From NCBI GenBank assembly GCA_049323435.1, contig JBMOMX010000024.1, positions 1 to 64,000 on the forward strand: a DNA stretch of 64,000 nt. The letters run 5' to 3'. Every line of letters begins with the position of its first letter. The first letter of the stretch is position 1. A program made the translations under genes and the position numbers. Source of the stretch: UBA11222 sp049323435 (lineage in GTDB: Bacteria; Pseudomonadota; Alphaproteobacteria; UBA11222). Below the pieces are notes generated by a model that was not told the DNA's origin, did not search any database, and was given only the letters and a program-made list of their open reading frames with translations. Positions 16,249 to 23,972 of this stretch are shown here, one piece after another.

Positions 16249-17016
16249 TTGCAAGCCCAGGCAGTGGAATTGCAACTTGCACTGGAAAAAGAAAAAGAGC
16301 TGAATAATACGCACCGGCAATTCGTATTCATGGCGTCACACGAATTTCGCACGCCCTTGGCAATTATTGACGGGTCCACGCAATTATTATGCGCCAATCC
16401 ACAGGGGCTTACTGCGGAAAGAGTCATAAAGCGGTGTGAGAAAATTCGTAACGCCGTCAGCCGTATGACCAGCCTGATTGACAGCACATTGACCGCGGCG
16501 CGTCTGGACGCGGGAATGGTCGAGGTAACGCCTGCACAGTGTGACCTTCGCAAATTGATACAGGAGGTTTGCGAATCCCATCAGGAAATTTCCGCAACCC
16601 ACCATATATTGTGCAATCTCGCGGAATTACCGGATCATATCATCGCAGATCGTAATGCTTTGGAACGGGTGATGACCAATCTGGTGTCCAATGCCATCAA
16701 ATATTCGCCGCATAATTGTGAAATTTATGTTCACGGCTGGCGCAATAATGACCGGGTGTTTATCACCGTCACGGATCACGGAATTGGTATTGCCAAAGAA
16801 GATCTGCCGCGGATGTTTTCACGATTCTTCCGCGCCCAGACATCCGTTGGCATCGCCGGGACCGGGCTTGGTCTGTGCGTGGCACAGGAATTGGTGCGCT
16901 TGCATGGCGGCGAAATTACCGTTGAAAGCCTCGAAGGACAGGGCACAGTCTTTACAGTGACCCTGCCGCTCATCGCAGCACCCGGCGCCAAAATTGAAGC
17001 CTCCGCCGCCGCCTAG
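16249..17016 (+). CDS. C-terminal half of interrupted kinase: HisKA-HATPase fragment
   Basis: The kinase half after the amber codon is complete: coiled coil, HisKA box with SHEFRTPLAI, and HATPase with the N, G1 (DHGIGI) and G2 (GTGLGL) boxes. The only starts in frame before the H box are weak (TTG at 16249). No ribosome site is evident, so separate translation is doubtful. It is best read as the second part of one gene. Confidence 0.6.
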   Translation: MQAQAVELQLALEKEKELNNTHRQFVFMASHEFRTPLAIIDGSTQLLCANPQGLTAERVIKRCEKIRNAVSRMTSLIDSTLTAARLDAGMVEVTPAQCDLRKLIQEVCESHQEISATHHILCNLAELPDHIIADRNALERVMTNLVSNAIKYSPHNCEIYVHGWRNNDRVFITVTDHGIGIAKEDLPRMFSRFFRAQTSVGIAGTGLGLCVAQELVRLHGGEITVESLEGQGTVFTVTLPLIAAPGAKIEASAAA

Positions 17017-17046
17017 ATTTCGTTCAGTGCTAGATTTCGTTCAGTG
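17013..17046. repeat. Exact 17-bp tandem duplication across two convergent stop codons
   Basis: CTAGATTTCGTTCAGTG occurs twice, at 17013-17029 and 17030-17046. The first copy holds the TAG of the kinase gene; the second encodes the last residues and stop of folC on the other strand. Only 13 bases separate the two genes. Confidence 0.9.
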
Positions 17047-18355
17047 TAAGCACATGGCCCGCCAGATATAACGAGCCGCAAACAAGCACCCGTGGCGGCG
17101 CCGGGCTGAGGCTGGCAATATCGGCAAGCGCCTGGGGCAGATTGTCCGCTGCATGTGCGGCTAGCCCTGCCTGCCTGGCGGCGTCTGCCAGCGTATCCGC
17201 ACGCATGATATTTGCTTCGCCGTCCAGGGAAATCGTGCGCACTTCCCGCGCCAGCCCATTGAATGCGGCAAAAAATCCCTGTGTGTCTTTCGTTGTCAGC
17301 ATTGCGCTAATCAGATAGAGCGGCAGCGGATGGCGTTCTTCCAGTTCAGCCAGCGCGCTGGCGGCCACTGCGGCTGCGGCGGGATTGTGCGCGCCGTCCA
17401 GCCATAATTCCGACCCTGCCGGAAGCAGCTGCAATAGCGGGCCGCTGCCCAGCCGCTGCAAACGCGCCGGCCATTCAACGCGGCGCAAGCCCTGCGCGAT
17501 GGCGTCATTATCAATTCGAAAATCCGCAAGCGCCAGCACCGCCGCAATGGCCGCGCCCGCATTGGCAATCTGATGCTGGCCAACAAGCGCCGGCAAGGGC
17601 AGATCAAGCAGTCCGCCGGCATATTGAAACACCATCCGGTCATGCTCCTGGTAACAGGTCCAGTCCTGCCCATAAACCAGCAATGGGGCGCCCAGAAGCG
17701 CCGCGCGCGCTTCGATCACCTGCGCGGCATCTGGTTTTTGCGGCCCGATTATGGCGGGCGTTCCGGGCTTCAGGATACCGGCTTTCTCGGCGGCAATTTG
17801 GGCCAATGTGTCCCCCAGGAACTGCTGATGGTCCAGATCAACCGGCGTGATCACCGTCACGGCGGCCTGTGTTATGACATTGGTTGTATCCAGACGCCCG
17901 CCCAGGCCGACTTCCAGCAGCACGATATCCGCCGGCATTTCCGCAAAGGCGCAAAGAGCGGCAACTGTGGTTATCTCAAAAAAAGTAATCGGATCACCGG
18001 CATTGATGCGTTCACATTCCAGCAGGCGCGCGCACAGCTCGGCCTCACTGATCATCTGCCCCGCCAGGCGGATGCGTTCGTGAAAGCGTTGCAGGTGCGG
18101 CGATGTATAGACATGCACCCGCAGGCCGGCGCTTTCCAGAATGGCGCGCATAAATGCGGTGGTGGAGCCTTTGCCATTCGTACCCGCCACATGGATGACC
18201 GGCGGCAATTTGAGATGGGGGCTGCCCATTTTTTCAAGCAGCCGGGTGATCCGCTGCAAGGACAGATCAATCATTCTGGGATGCATGCCTGTCATGCGCG
18301 CCAGAATAGCTGTGCTATCGTCCGGCGGGCGCATGGCTGGCGTTTGATCCGGCAT
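17030..18355 (-). CDS. folC: Bifunctional folylpolyglutamate / dihydrofolate synthase
   Basis: A 441-residue Mur-ligase-like enzyme that adds glutamate to folates and, in most bacteria, also glutamate to dihydropteroate. The ATP loop HVAGTNGKGST lies at residues 55-65. Further family blocks are YTSPHLQRFHERIRL, FFEITTVAALCAFA, LLEVGLGGRLDTTNV (metal/ATP) and LDLDHQQFLGDT in the form VDLDHQQ. The C-terminal domain has LWLDGAHNPAAA. It follows accD by 10 bases, the usual alphaproteobacterial order, and is the last gene of the trp-accD-folC run. Confidence 0.95.
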   Translation of the reverse strand: MPDQTPAMRPPDDSTAILARMTGMHPRMIDLSLQRITRLLEKMGSPHLKLPPVIHVAGTNGKGSTTAFMRAILESAGLRVHVYTSPHLQRFHERIRLAGQMISEAELCARLLECERINAGDPITFFEITTVAALCAFAEMPADIVLLEVGLGGRLDTTNVITQAAVTVITPVDLDHQQFLGDTLAQIAAEKAGILKPGTPAIIGPQKPDAAQVIEARAALLGAPLLVYGQDWTCYQEHDRMVFQYAGGLLDLPLPALVGQHQIANAGAAIAAVLALADFRIDNDAIAQGLRRVEWPARLQRLGSGPLLQLLPAGSELWLDGAHNPAAAAVAASALAELEERHPLPLYLISAMLTTKDTQGFFAAFNGLAREVRTISLDGEANIMRADTLADAARQAGLAAHAADNLPQALADIASLSPAPPRVLVCGSLYLAGHVLTLNEI

Positions 18356-18365
18356 TGGCGCGCCT

Positions 18366-19292
18366 CTAGGGTCTGACCGGCGGGGCCAGCGCTATCGGAT
18401 CAAAGGCAATATCTGCTTTGCGTCTTTCGCCGTGCGGCGGCTGAGATTTGTGCATCAGCATCTGCAATATGCGCGACAGGGTCTGACGCAAATCCCTGCG
18501 GTGCACAACCAGATCGATCATGCCCTTGTCACGCACCGTTTCGGCGCGCTGAAACCCATCGGGCAGTTTTTCGCGGATCGTTTGCAGGATGACGCGCTGC
18601 CCGGCAAACCCGATCAGGGCATTGGGTTCGGCAATATGAATATCCCCAAGCATGGCGTAGGACGCCGTCACGCCCCCGGTGGTTGGATCGGTCAACACCA
18701 CAATATAGGGCAGGCCCGCCTCGCGCAGCATCTGCACCGCAATCGTTGTGCGCGGCATCTGCATCAGCGACAGCATACCCTCCTGCATGCGTGCGCCGCC
18801 TGAGGCCGCAAACACAATCAGCGGCGCGTGAAGCGCCAGGGCCTTATGCGCCGCTGCAATCAGCATTTCTCCCACCGCCATGCCCATCGAGCCGCCCATG
18901 AAAGCAAAATCCTGCACCGCCACGACGCACAGCAGATCATCAATATTGCCGCTGGCCGCCAGCATCGCCTCGTCGCGTCCCGTTGTGCGCCTGGCTTCTT
19001 TCAGGCGTTCGGGATAGCGTTTCTGATCGCGGAATTTAAGCGGGTCCGCCGTCACATGAACTTCCGGCAGCCAGTCATATTGCGCATTGTCAAACAGCGA
19101 ATCCAGACGCGCCTTGGGGGACAATTTCAAATGATGATCGCAATTGGGACAGACATTCTGCGCCGCAATCAGATCGCGCTGAAAAACCATCTGGTCACAG
19201 GCAGGGCATTTGTCCCACAGGCCCTCGCCCGTGTCGCGTTTGCGGAACACGGCCTGAATCTTGGGGCGGACAACCCGTGTCAGCCAGTTCAT
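18366..19292 (-). CDS. accD: Acetyl-CoA carboxylase carboxyltransferase, beta subunit
   Basis: A 308-residue zinc-ribbon subunit that, with AccA, transfers carboxyl from biotin to acetyl-CoA in fatty-acid synthesis. The C4 zinc ribbon is clear (C29, C32, C48, C51 in KCPACDQ and VCPNCDHH). The carboxyltransferase core shows ASGGARMQEGMLSLMQM and TDPTTGGVTASYAMLGD. The open frame continues 149 codons further upstream but there overlaps trpA and has no family resemblance. I place the start at MNWLTRVVRPKI (ATG at 19292, GGAAAG 7 bases upstream); the ATG five codons earlier at 19307 is possible. Confidence 0.95.
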   Translation of the reverse strand: MNWLTRVVRPKIQAVFRKRDTGEGLWDKCPACDQMVFQRDLIAAQNVCPNCDHHLKLSPKARLDSLFDNAQYDWLPEVHVTADPLKFRDQKRYPERLKEARRTTGRDEAMLAASGNIDDLLCVVAVQDFAFMGGSMGMAVGEMLIAAAHKALALHAPLIVFAASGGARMQEGMLSLMQMPRTTIAVQMLREAGLPYIVVLTDPTTGGVTASYAMLGDIHIAEPNALIGFAGQRVILQTIREKLPDGFQRAETVRDKGMIDLVVHRRDLRQTLSRILQMLMHKSQPPHGERRKADIAFDPIALAPPVRP

Positions 19293-19368
19293 GGGTTTGC
19301 TTTCCATCCTATGTCTGTTTCCGCCTGTGTCAGTTTCAGCCTGTTTCAGTTCTTTGCCGGTGACAGCT

Positions 19369-20202
19369 TTACGCCGGTTCCCGCAGCTGGCGGACGCCTG
19401 CCGCAAGTCCGGCCACAAATGCATGCACGTCCGCAGCGATGGCGGATGCCGGCTTGCCGGCTTTTCTGGCGGCAGCAATATGATCAATAATCGCTGTTCC
19501 GACCACTGCCGCATCGGCAAAACGCGCCACTTCGGCCACATGCGCCGCCGATTTGATGCCGAAGCCCACCGCCACCGGCAGTTTACTGTGCCGCCGGATA
19601 CGCTTGACCGCTTCATCCACCTGGCCCGCATCCGCGCTTGCGGTTCCGGTGATTCCGGTAATGGACACATAATAGACGAAACCGCTGGTATTGTTAAGCA
19701 CCGCTGGCAGCCGCCGGTCATCGGTCGTGGGCGTTGCAAGACGGATAAAATTCAGCCCGGCCTTGAGTGCGGGCAGACACAATTCCGTATCTTCTTCCGG
19801 CGGCAGATCGACAATGATCAATCCATCCACCCCCGCCGCCACTGCATCCGTGATGAAACGGTCCACGCCATAACGATAAACCGGATTGTAATAGCCCATC
19901 AAAATAACCGGCGTATCCGCATCGTCCTTGCGAAAGCGCTGCACCAGTTCCAGCGTGCGGATCATGCTGGCGCCATTGCGCAATGCCTGCAAGCCGGCCG
20001 CCTGAATTGAGGGGCCATCCGCCATCGGATCGCTGAACGGCATGCCCAGTTCGATCAGATCGGCGCCCGCCGCAGGCAGGCCGCGCAATATTTCAAAACT
20101 GGTTTCATGATCGGGATCCCCCGCAGTGATGAAAGTAATCAACCCGGCGCGCCCCTCGCGGCGCAGCGCCGCGAAGCGCACATCAATACGTGTTTCACTC
20201 AT
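19369..20202 (-). CDS. trpA: Tryptophan synthase alpha chain
   Basis: A 277-residue TIM-barrel subunit that splits indole-3-glycerol phosphate to indole and glyceraldehyde phosphate. Catalytic residues lie in LIELGMPFSDPMADGP (E51, D62). Other family blocks are LMGYYNPVYRYG, LIIVDLPPEE, FIRLATPTTDDRR, GFVYYVSITGITG and VAVGFGIKSAAHV (phosphate loop). The start overlaps the trpB stop by 4 bases (ATGA), so the two subunits are translationally coupled. Length is normal. Confidence 0.97.
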   Translation of the reverse strand: MSETRIDVRFAALRREGRAGLITFITAGDPDHETSFEILRGLPAAGADLIELGMPFSDPMADGPSIQAAGLQALRNGASMIRTLELVQRFRKDDADTPVILMGYYNPVYRYGVDRFITDAVAAGVDGLIIVDLPPEEDTELCLPALKAGLNFIRLATPTTDDRRLPAVLNNTSGFVYYVSITGITGTASADAGQVDEAVKRIRRHSKLPVAVGFGIKSAAHVAEVARFADAAVVGTAIIDHIAAARKAGKPASAIAADVHAFVAGLAAGVRQLREPA

Positions 20203-21419
20203 GACAATTGCGTTCCCAGCATGCGCGCAACGGCAAAAATATCCTTATCGCCACGCCCGCACATATTCATGCACAGCAGATGATCGCGCGCCAGCCCAGG
20301 CGCCAATTTCGCCACATAAGCCAATGCATGCGCCGGTTCCAGCGCGGGAATAATGCCTTCCAGCCTGGTGCAGAGCTGAAACGCCGCCAGCGCCTCATCA
20401 TCGCCGGCCGACACATAGTTTACGCGCCCCGCCTCGTGCAGCCAGGCATGTTCCGGGCCGATGCCGGGATAATCCAGCCCTGCCGAAATCGAATGCGCAT
20501 CCGTGATCTGGCCATCTTCATTCTGCAATAAATAAGTACGATTGCCATGCAGCACGCCGGGTTGCCCGCCCGCAATGGATGCCGCATGCAGCCCGGTTTC
20601 CAGCCCCTTGCCCGCCGCCTCAACGCCATACATGACGACGCCCGGGTCATCCAGAAACGGGTGGAACAAGCCGATGGCGTTGGAGCCGCCGCCAATACAG
20701 GCGACCAGTGAATCCGGCAGCCGCCCTTCACGCTCCAGCATCTGTTGGCGCGTCTCGCGCCCGATCACCGATTGAAAATCACGCACCAGCATCGGATAAG
20801 GATGCGGCCCCGCGGCGGTGCCGATAATATAAAACGTGTCCATCACATTGGTCACCCAGTCGCGCAGCGCCTCGTTCATCGCATCTTTCAGCGTGGCGGT
20901 GCCGCTGGTGACCGGAACCACTTCCGCCCCCAGCAGCTTCATGCGGAATACATTGGGTTGCTGGCGTTCAATATCCGCCGCGCCCATATAAATCACACAG
21001 GGCAATCCAAAGCGTGCGGCAACCGTTGCCGTCGCCACGCCATGCTGACCCGCGCCGGTTTCGGCAATGATGCGGCCCTTTTTCATGCGCCGCGCCAGCA
21101 ATATCTGGCCCAGGCAATTATTGATTTTGTGCGATCCGGTATGGTTCAGCTCGTCCCGCTTGAAATAGATTTTCGCGCCGCCGAAATATTGCGTCAGACG
21201 CTCGGCAAAATATAGCGGGCTGGGCCGGCCGGCATAATGGCACAGCAGATCATCCAGTTCCGCCTGAAATGCCGGATCTTTTTTTGCATCGCTATAGGCG
21301 GCCTCCAGCTCAAGGATCAGCGGCATCAGCGTTTCGGCGGCATAACGCCCGCCGAAAATACCAAAATGGCCCTGCGCATCCGGGCCTGAACGAAAACTAT
21401 TTGGCTTTGCTACGGTCAA
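20199..21419 (-). CDS. trpB: Tryptophan synthase beta chain
   Basis: A 406-residue PLP enzyme that condenses indole with serine. The Schiff-base lysine is K98 in HTGSHKINN. The phosphate-binding CIGGGSNAIG and the N-terminal FGGRYAAETLM are as expected, as is ETGAGQHGVATA. The start codon appears to be TTG at 21419 with GGAA about 8 bases upstream; no in-frame ATG gives a full N-terminus. It follows trpF by 14 bases and overlaps trpA by 4. Confidence 0.97.
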   Translation of the reverse strand: MTVAKPNSFRSGPDAQGHFGIFGGRYAAETLMPLILELEAAYSDAKKDPAFQAELDDLLCHYAGRPSPLYFAERLTQYFGGAKIYFKRDELNHTGSHKINNCLGQILLARRMKKGRIIAETGAGQHGVATATVAARFGLPCVIYMGAADIERQQPNVFRMKLLGAEVVPVTSGTATLKDAMNEALRDWVTNVMDTFYIIGTAAGPHPYPMLVRDFQSVIGRETRQQMLEREGRLPDSLVACIGGGSNAIGLFHPFLDDPGVVMYGVEAAGKGLETGLHAASIAGGQPGVLHGNRTYLLQNEDGQITDAHSISAGLDYPGIGPEHAWLHEAGRVNYVSAGDDEALAAFQLCTRLEGIIPALEPAHALAYVAKLAPGLARDHLLCMNMCGRGDKDIFAVARMLGTQLS

Positions 21420-21433
21420 AATTTCTATTCCGG

Positions 21434-22075
21434 TTAAAGGTTTCTGGCAGCCGCGATGAAGCGGCGAATTTTCGCATTATCCTTGATCCCCGGCGCGCTT
21501 TCCACGCCGGAAGACACATCTAGCATAGTGGCGCCGCTGATGCGAACAGCCTCGGCAATATTTTCACACGTCAATCCGCCGGCCAGCATCCAGGGCCGGG
21601 ACCAAGTATAACCCGCGATGAATGTCCAGTCGAATAGCAAGCCATTACCGCCAGGCAAAGCATCCTTCGACAATGGCGGCTTGGCGTCGAACAGCAACAT
21701 ATCACTCACGCTTTCATAGGTTTTGGCGCGGTCTATATCGGCTGCCCCTGCAATGGCGATGGCCTTGATTACCGGCAGTTCAAACCGGGTCCGGATATCG
21801 CGCACACGTTCCGGTGTTTCCGCCCCGTGCAGTTGCAGATAATCCAGCGGCGCCTGCGCCAGCACCGCACCGATGGCGGCGTCATCGGCATCCACAAAAA
21901 GCCCCACTTTGGCGACGGCAGCAGAAACCAGCCCCGATAAAAGCCGCGCCTGGGACGCCCCAACATATCGCGGCGAGCGGTCATAAAACACGAAGCCAAC
22001 AAAATCCGCGCCAGCGCCGGCCGCCGCCTTAACGCTTTCCGGGGTGGATAATCCGCATATTTTCACCTTGATCAT
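21434..22075 (-). CDS. trpF: Phosphoribosylanthranilate isomerase
   Basis: A 213-residue TIM-barrel enzyme for the third step of tryptophan synthesis. The catalytic cysteine is in VKICGLSTPES (C7); GADFVGFVFYDRSPRYV, LDYLQLHGAETPERV and the late LAGGLTCENIAEAV and LDVSSGVESAPGIKD (phosphate loop) follow the family order. It is the first of the trpFBA-accD-folC run and starts only 38 bases after the ureG stop on the same strand. That gap is short for an independent promoter, so some transcription may continue from the urease operon. Confidence 0.96.
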   Translation of the reverse strand: MIKVKICGLSTPESVKAAAGAGADFVGFVFYDRSPRYVGASQARLLSGLVSAAVAKVGLFVDADDAAIGAVLAQAPLDYLQLHGAETPERVRDIRTRFELPVIKAIAIAGAADIDRAKTYESVSDMLLFDAKPPLSKDALPGGNGLLFDWTFIAGYTWSRPWMLAGGLTCENIAEAVRISGATMLDVSSGVESAPGIKDNAKIRRFIAAARNL

Positions 22076-22113
22076 GGCGCCGCTTATAGCAGAACGCCGC
22101 GCAAAACGTCACC

Positions 22114-22740
22114 CTAATCCTTGGCTGAAAGCGCGGCGCGCTGCTCGATAAAGGCAATCACCTTATCCTGTCCGATGCCCGCGCGCAGATTGGTAAACTC
22201 AAACGGGCGCTCCCCGCGCATTTTTCTGGCGTCGCGCTCCATTACCGCCAGATCGGCGCCCACCATAGGGGCCAGATCAATCTTGTTGATGATCAGCAGA
22301 TCGGAGCGCGTAATGCCCGGGCCGCCCTTGCGCGGAATTTTATCCCCCGCCGACACGTCGATGACATAGAGCGTGAGGTCGGCCAGTTCCGGCGAAAAGG
22401 TGGCCGCCAGATTATCGCCGCCGCTTTCAATGAAAATAATATCCAGATCAGGAAAGCGCGCATTCATGCGATCAATGGCGGCCAGATTGATGGAGGCGTC
22501 TTCGCGGATGGCGGTATGGGGACAGCCGCCGGTTTCCACCCCGTCAATACGTTCCGGCGGCAGCGCACCGGAACGGGTAAGGAACTGCGCATCTTCCTTG
22601 GTGTAAATATCATTGGTGATGGCGGCGATGGAATAGGTATCGCGCATATTCTTGCATAAAATATCCATCAATGCGGTCTTGCCAGAGCCGACAGGGCCGC
22701 CGACGCCAATGCGGATAGGGCCGTGAACAGATTTATTCAT
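22114..22740 (-). CDS. ureG: Urease accessory GTPase UreG
   Basis: A 208-residue GTPase that supplies energy for nickel insertion into urease. The P-loop GVGGPVGSGKTALMD is at the N-terminus, followed by the family's TNDIYTKEDAQFL, the nickel-binding Cys-Pro-His motif in VETGGCPHTAIREDAS, DIIFIESGGDNLAATFSPEL and NKIDLAPMVGADL. It overlaps ureF by 4 bases and is the last gene of the urea operon. Length and motifs are complete. Confidence 0.97.
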   Translation of the reverse strand: MNKSVHGPIRIGVGGPVGSGKTALMDILCKNMRDTYSIAAITNDIYTKEDAQFLTRSGALPPERIDGVETGGCPHTAIREDASINLAAIDRMNARFPDLDIIFIESGGDNLAATFSPELADLTLYVIDVSAGDKIPRKGGPGITRSDLLIINKIDLAPMVGADLAVMERDARKMRGERPFEFTNLRAGIGQDKVIAFIEQRAALSAKD

Positions 22741-23486
22741 GAGCGAAACAGCCTCGTATATTGGGTTTCATGCCGGGCGGAACAAAAATCCAGCATCGGT
22801 GTTGCGCTGCCAATTTCTGTCAGCGGTAATGATTGGGCCAGCGCCGTGGCGCCGGCAATATCTGCTTCGAGCAGGCGCAACGAAATCTGCCCGTCAGTCT
22901 GCCCCAACGGGATCAGCCGCACCCCCGCCGAAATCAGATTGGCGGTAAAGGCATGCAGATAGGCCGCCAGCGCATCCCCTATCTCAATGCCATGCGCATG
23001 CGCACTGCACGCAACCGAAAGCGGATAGCTGGGTGTGGTATGATCAAGTTGCAATAGCCCCTTTGACGCCTTGTCTTTTTCTCCCGACCCCCGCCCCAGC
23101 CCTTCCCCTTGCAGGGGGAGGGGGTCAAGAGGCGCCGGATGCGGCCAGGCATCCCTGATGGCGCGGGCAAAAGCAGCGCCCTGGGCCTGGGTTTCCAGCG
23201 CCAGTTCGGATGTCGGGCGCATGGCGGAGGAAAGTTCAAAAATCTCCGAAAGCAAGTCATGGTCATCTGCATCCAGGGCATGCCAGCATGCCACAAACAT
23301 CATGGCGTCATGCAGGCCCGAACCAAATCGCAACAGGCTGGCGCACCATGCCACAAGATCATCGCGGGTTTTTATCAGTTCCGCCTCAACAGCATATTCC
23401 AGCCCATGCGAATAGCTGAACGCCCCAACAGGAAAAGAAGGCGACAGCCAGGCCAGCAGTCTGTGTAAAGATGAACTAGTGGTCAT
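22737..23486 (-). CDS. ureF: Urease accessory protein UreF with an in-frame repeat insertion
   Basis: A 249-residue all-helical chaperone that works with UreG and UreD in nickel insertion. Family blocks are LLAWLSPSFPVGAFSYSHGL, ELALETQAQGAAFARA, YPLSVACSAHAHGI and FTANLISAGVRLIPLGQTDG. Between WPHPAP and GLLQLDHTTPSYPL there is a glycine/proline-rich segment of about 22 residues (DPLPLQGEGLGRGSGEK) that is encoded by a palindromic repeat. This makes the protein longer than the usual 220-230 residues. I chose ATG 23486, which overlaps the ureE stop by 11 bases; the frame upstream is the antisense-like His-rich ureE tail. Confidence 0.93.
   Translation of the reverse strand: MTTSSSLHRLLAWLSPSFPVGAFSYSHGLEYAVEAELIKTRDDLVAWCASLLRFGSGLHDAMMFVACWHALDADDHDLLSEIFELSSAMRPTSELALETQAQGAAFARAIRDAWPHPAPLDPLPLQGEGLGRGSGEKDKASKGLLQLDHTTPSYPLSVACSAHAHGIEIGDALAAYLHAFTANLISAGVRLIPLGQTDGQISLRLLEADIAGATALAQSLPLTEIGSATPMLDFCSARHETQYTRLFRS
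23063..23128 (-). repeat. Short type B palindromic repeat inserted in the ureF coding sequence
   Basis: Read on the minus strand, TTGACCCCCTCCCCCTGCAA opens and GGCGTCAA closes a 66-base segment with TTGAC/GTCAA ends and an inner CCCC...GGGG hairpin. These are the marks of the intergenic type B elements at 13133, 31411 and 107. Its length is exactly 22 codons, so the ureF frame is kept. Confidence 0.8.
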
Positions 23487-23970
23487 GGTCATGGTCATGG
23501 CTGTGATCATGGCTGTGCGCGGGCGCGCCATCATAGGCGCCGGGTTCCGGTGCAAAAATATCCTGCCTGCGCTCTACCCTGCCGCCCAGATCGCGCACCA
23601 TATGTTCGATGACATGATCGTAACGCAAGCGCAGACAGCCTGTTTCCAGCACCTGCACCGGCAAATGCCGGTTGCCCAGATGCCATGCGATACGGATCGC
23701 CGCAGCCGTATGGGCGGCGGCAATATCCATCACATCCTCGTTTGCCGCGCGCACCAGCACATAACGCCCATCGTCCAGCAACAGGCCGTCACCATCGCAA
23801 AGACGTTCCGCGCGCGCCAGATCAAGCATAAAATCGCCGTGCGCCTGATCAAGGCTCAGCCGCACCCGCCGCCGGTAGCGGTCATCAAAGCCCAGCGTGA
23901 CGCAGGCCGCAGCCTCAGCGCTGGGCCAGTGACCCGCCGGTAAAACCTGTATGGCGCGGGGTAATGCCAT
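23476..23970 (-). CDS. ureE: Urease nickel metallochaperone UreE
   Basis: A 164-residue nickel-binding chaperone. The N-terminal domain (about 1-75) is UreE-like, and the C-terminal ferredoxin-like domain has IAWHLGNRHLPVQV with the conserved metal-site histidine and ends in a His/Asp-rich tail (HSHDHSHDHDHDH), the usual nickel reservoir. The ATG at 23970 overlaps the ureC stop (23973-23975) region closely, indicating translational coupling. The last codons overlap the start of ureF by 11 bases in another frame. Confidence 0.95.
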   Translation of the reverse strand: MALPRAIQVLPAGHWPSAEAAACVTLGFDDRYRRRVRLSLDQAHGDFMLDLARAERLCDGDGLLLDDGRYVLVRAANEDVMDIAAAHTAAAIRIAWHLGNRHLPVQVLETGCLRLRYDHVIEHMVRDLGGRVERRQDIFAPEPGAYDGAPAHSHDHSHDHDHDH

Positions 23971-23972
23971 GC

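Larger units (their letters stand above)
15325..17016 (+). pseudogene. PAS-domain sensor histidine kinase interrupted by one in-frame amber codon
   Basis: A single frame of 564 codons encodes a soluble PAS-PAS-histidine kinase and is broken only by TAG at 16090-16092 (codon 256). After the TAG, translation continues as sensible protein: LQCFERLQQGITEDEIERAD, then the PAS closing motif GGDIIILHSDITRY, a coiled coil, and a complete kinase. PAS1 spans about 45-155 and PAS2 about 190-300, with the stop inside PAS2. The dimerisation box has FMASHEFRTPLAI (H339); the ATPase has NLVSNAIKYSP, DHGIGI and GTGLGLCVAQ. CAG to TAG is one transition. The interruption could be a recent null mutation, a sequencing error or suppressed read-through. 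It is divergent from a response regulator. Confidence 0.85.

Noticed and set aside
19293..19739. N-terminal extension of the accD frame
   Set aside because: The extra 149 codons overlap trpA and are Arg/Pro/Trp-rich without AccD similarity; the known AccD start MNWLT lies at 19292 with a ribosome site.
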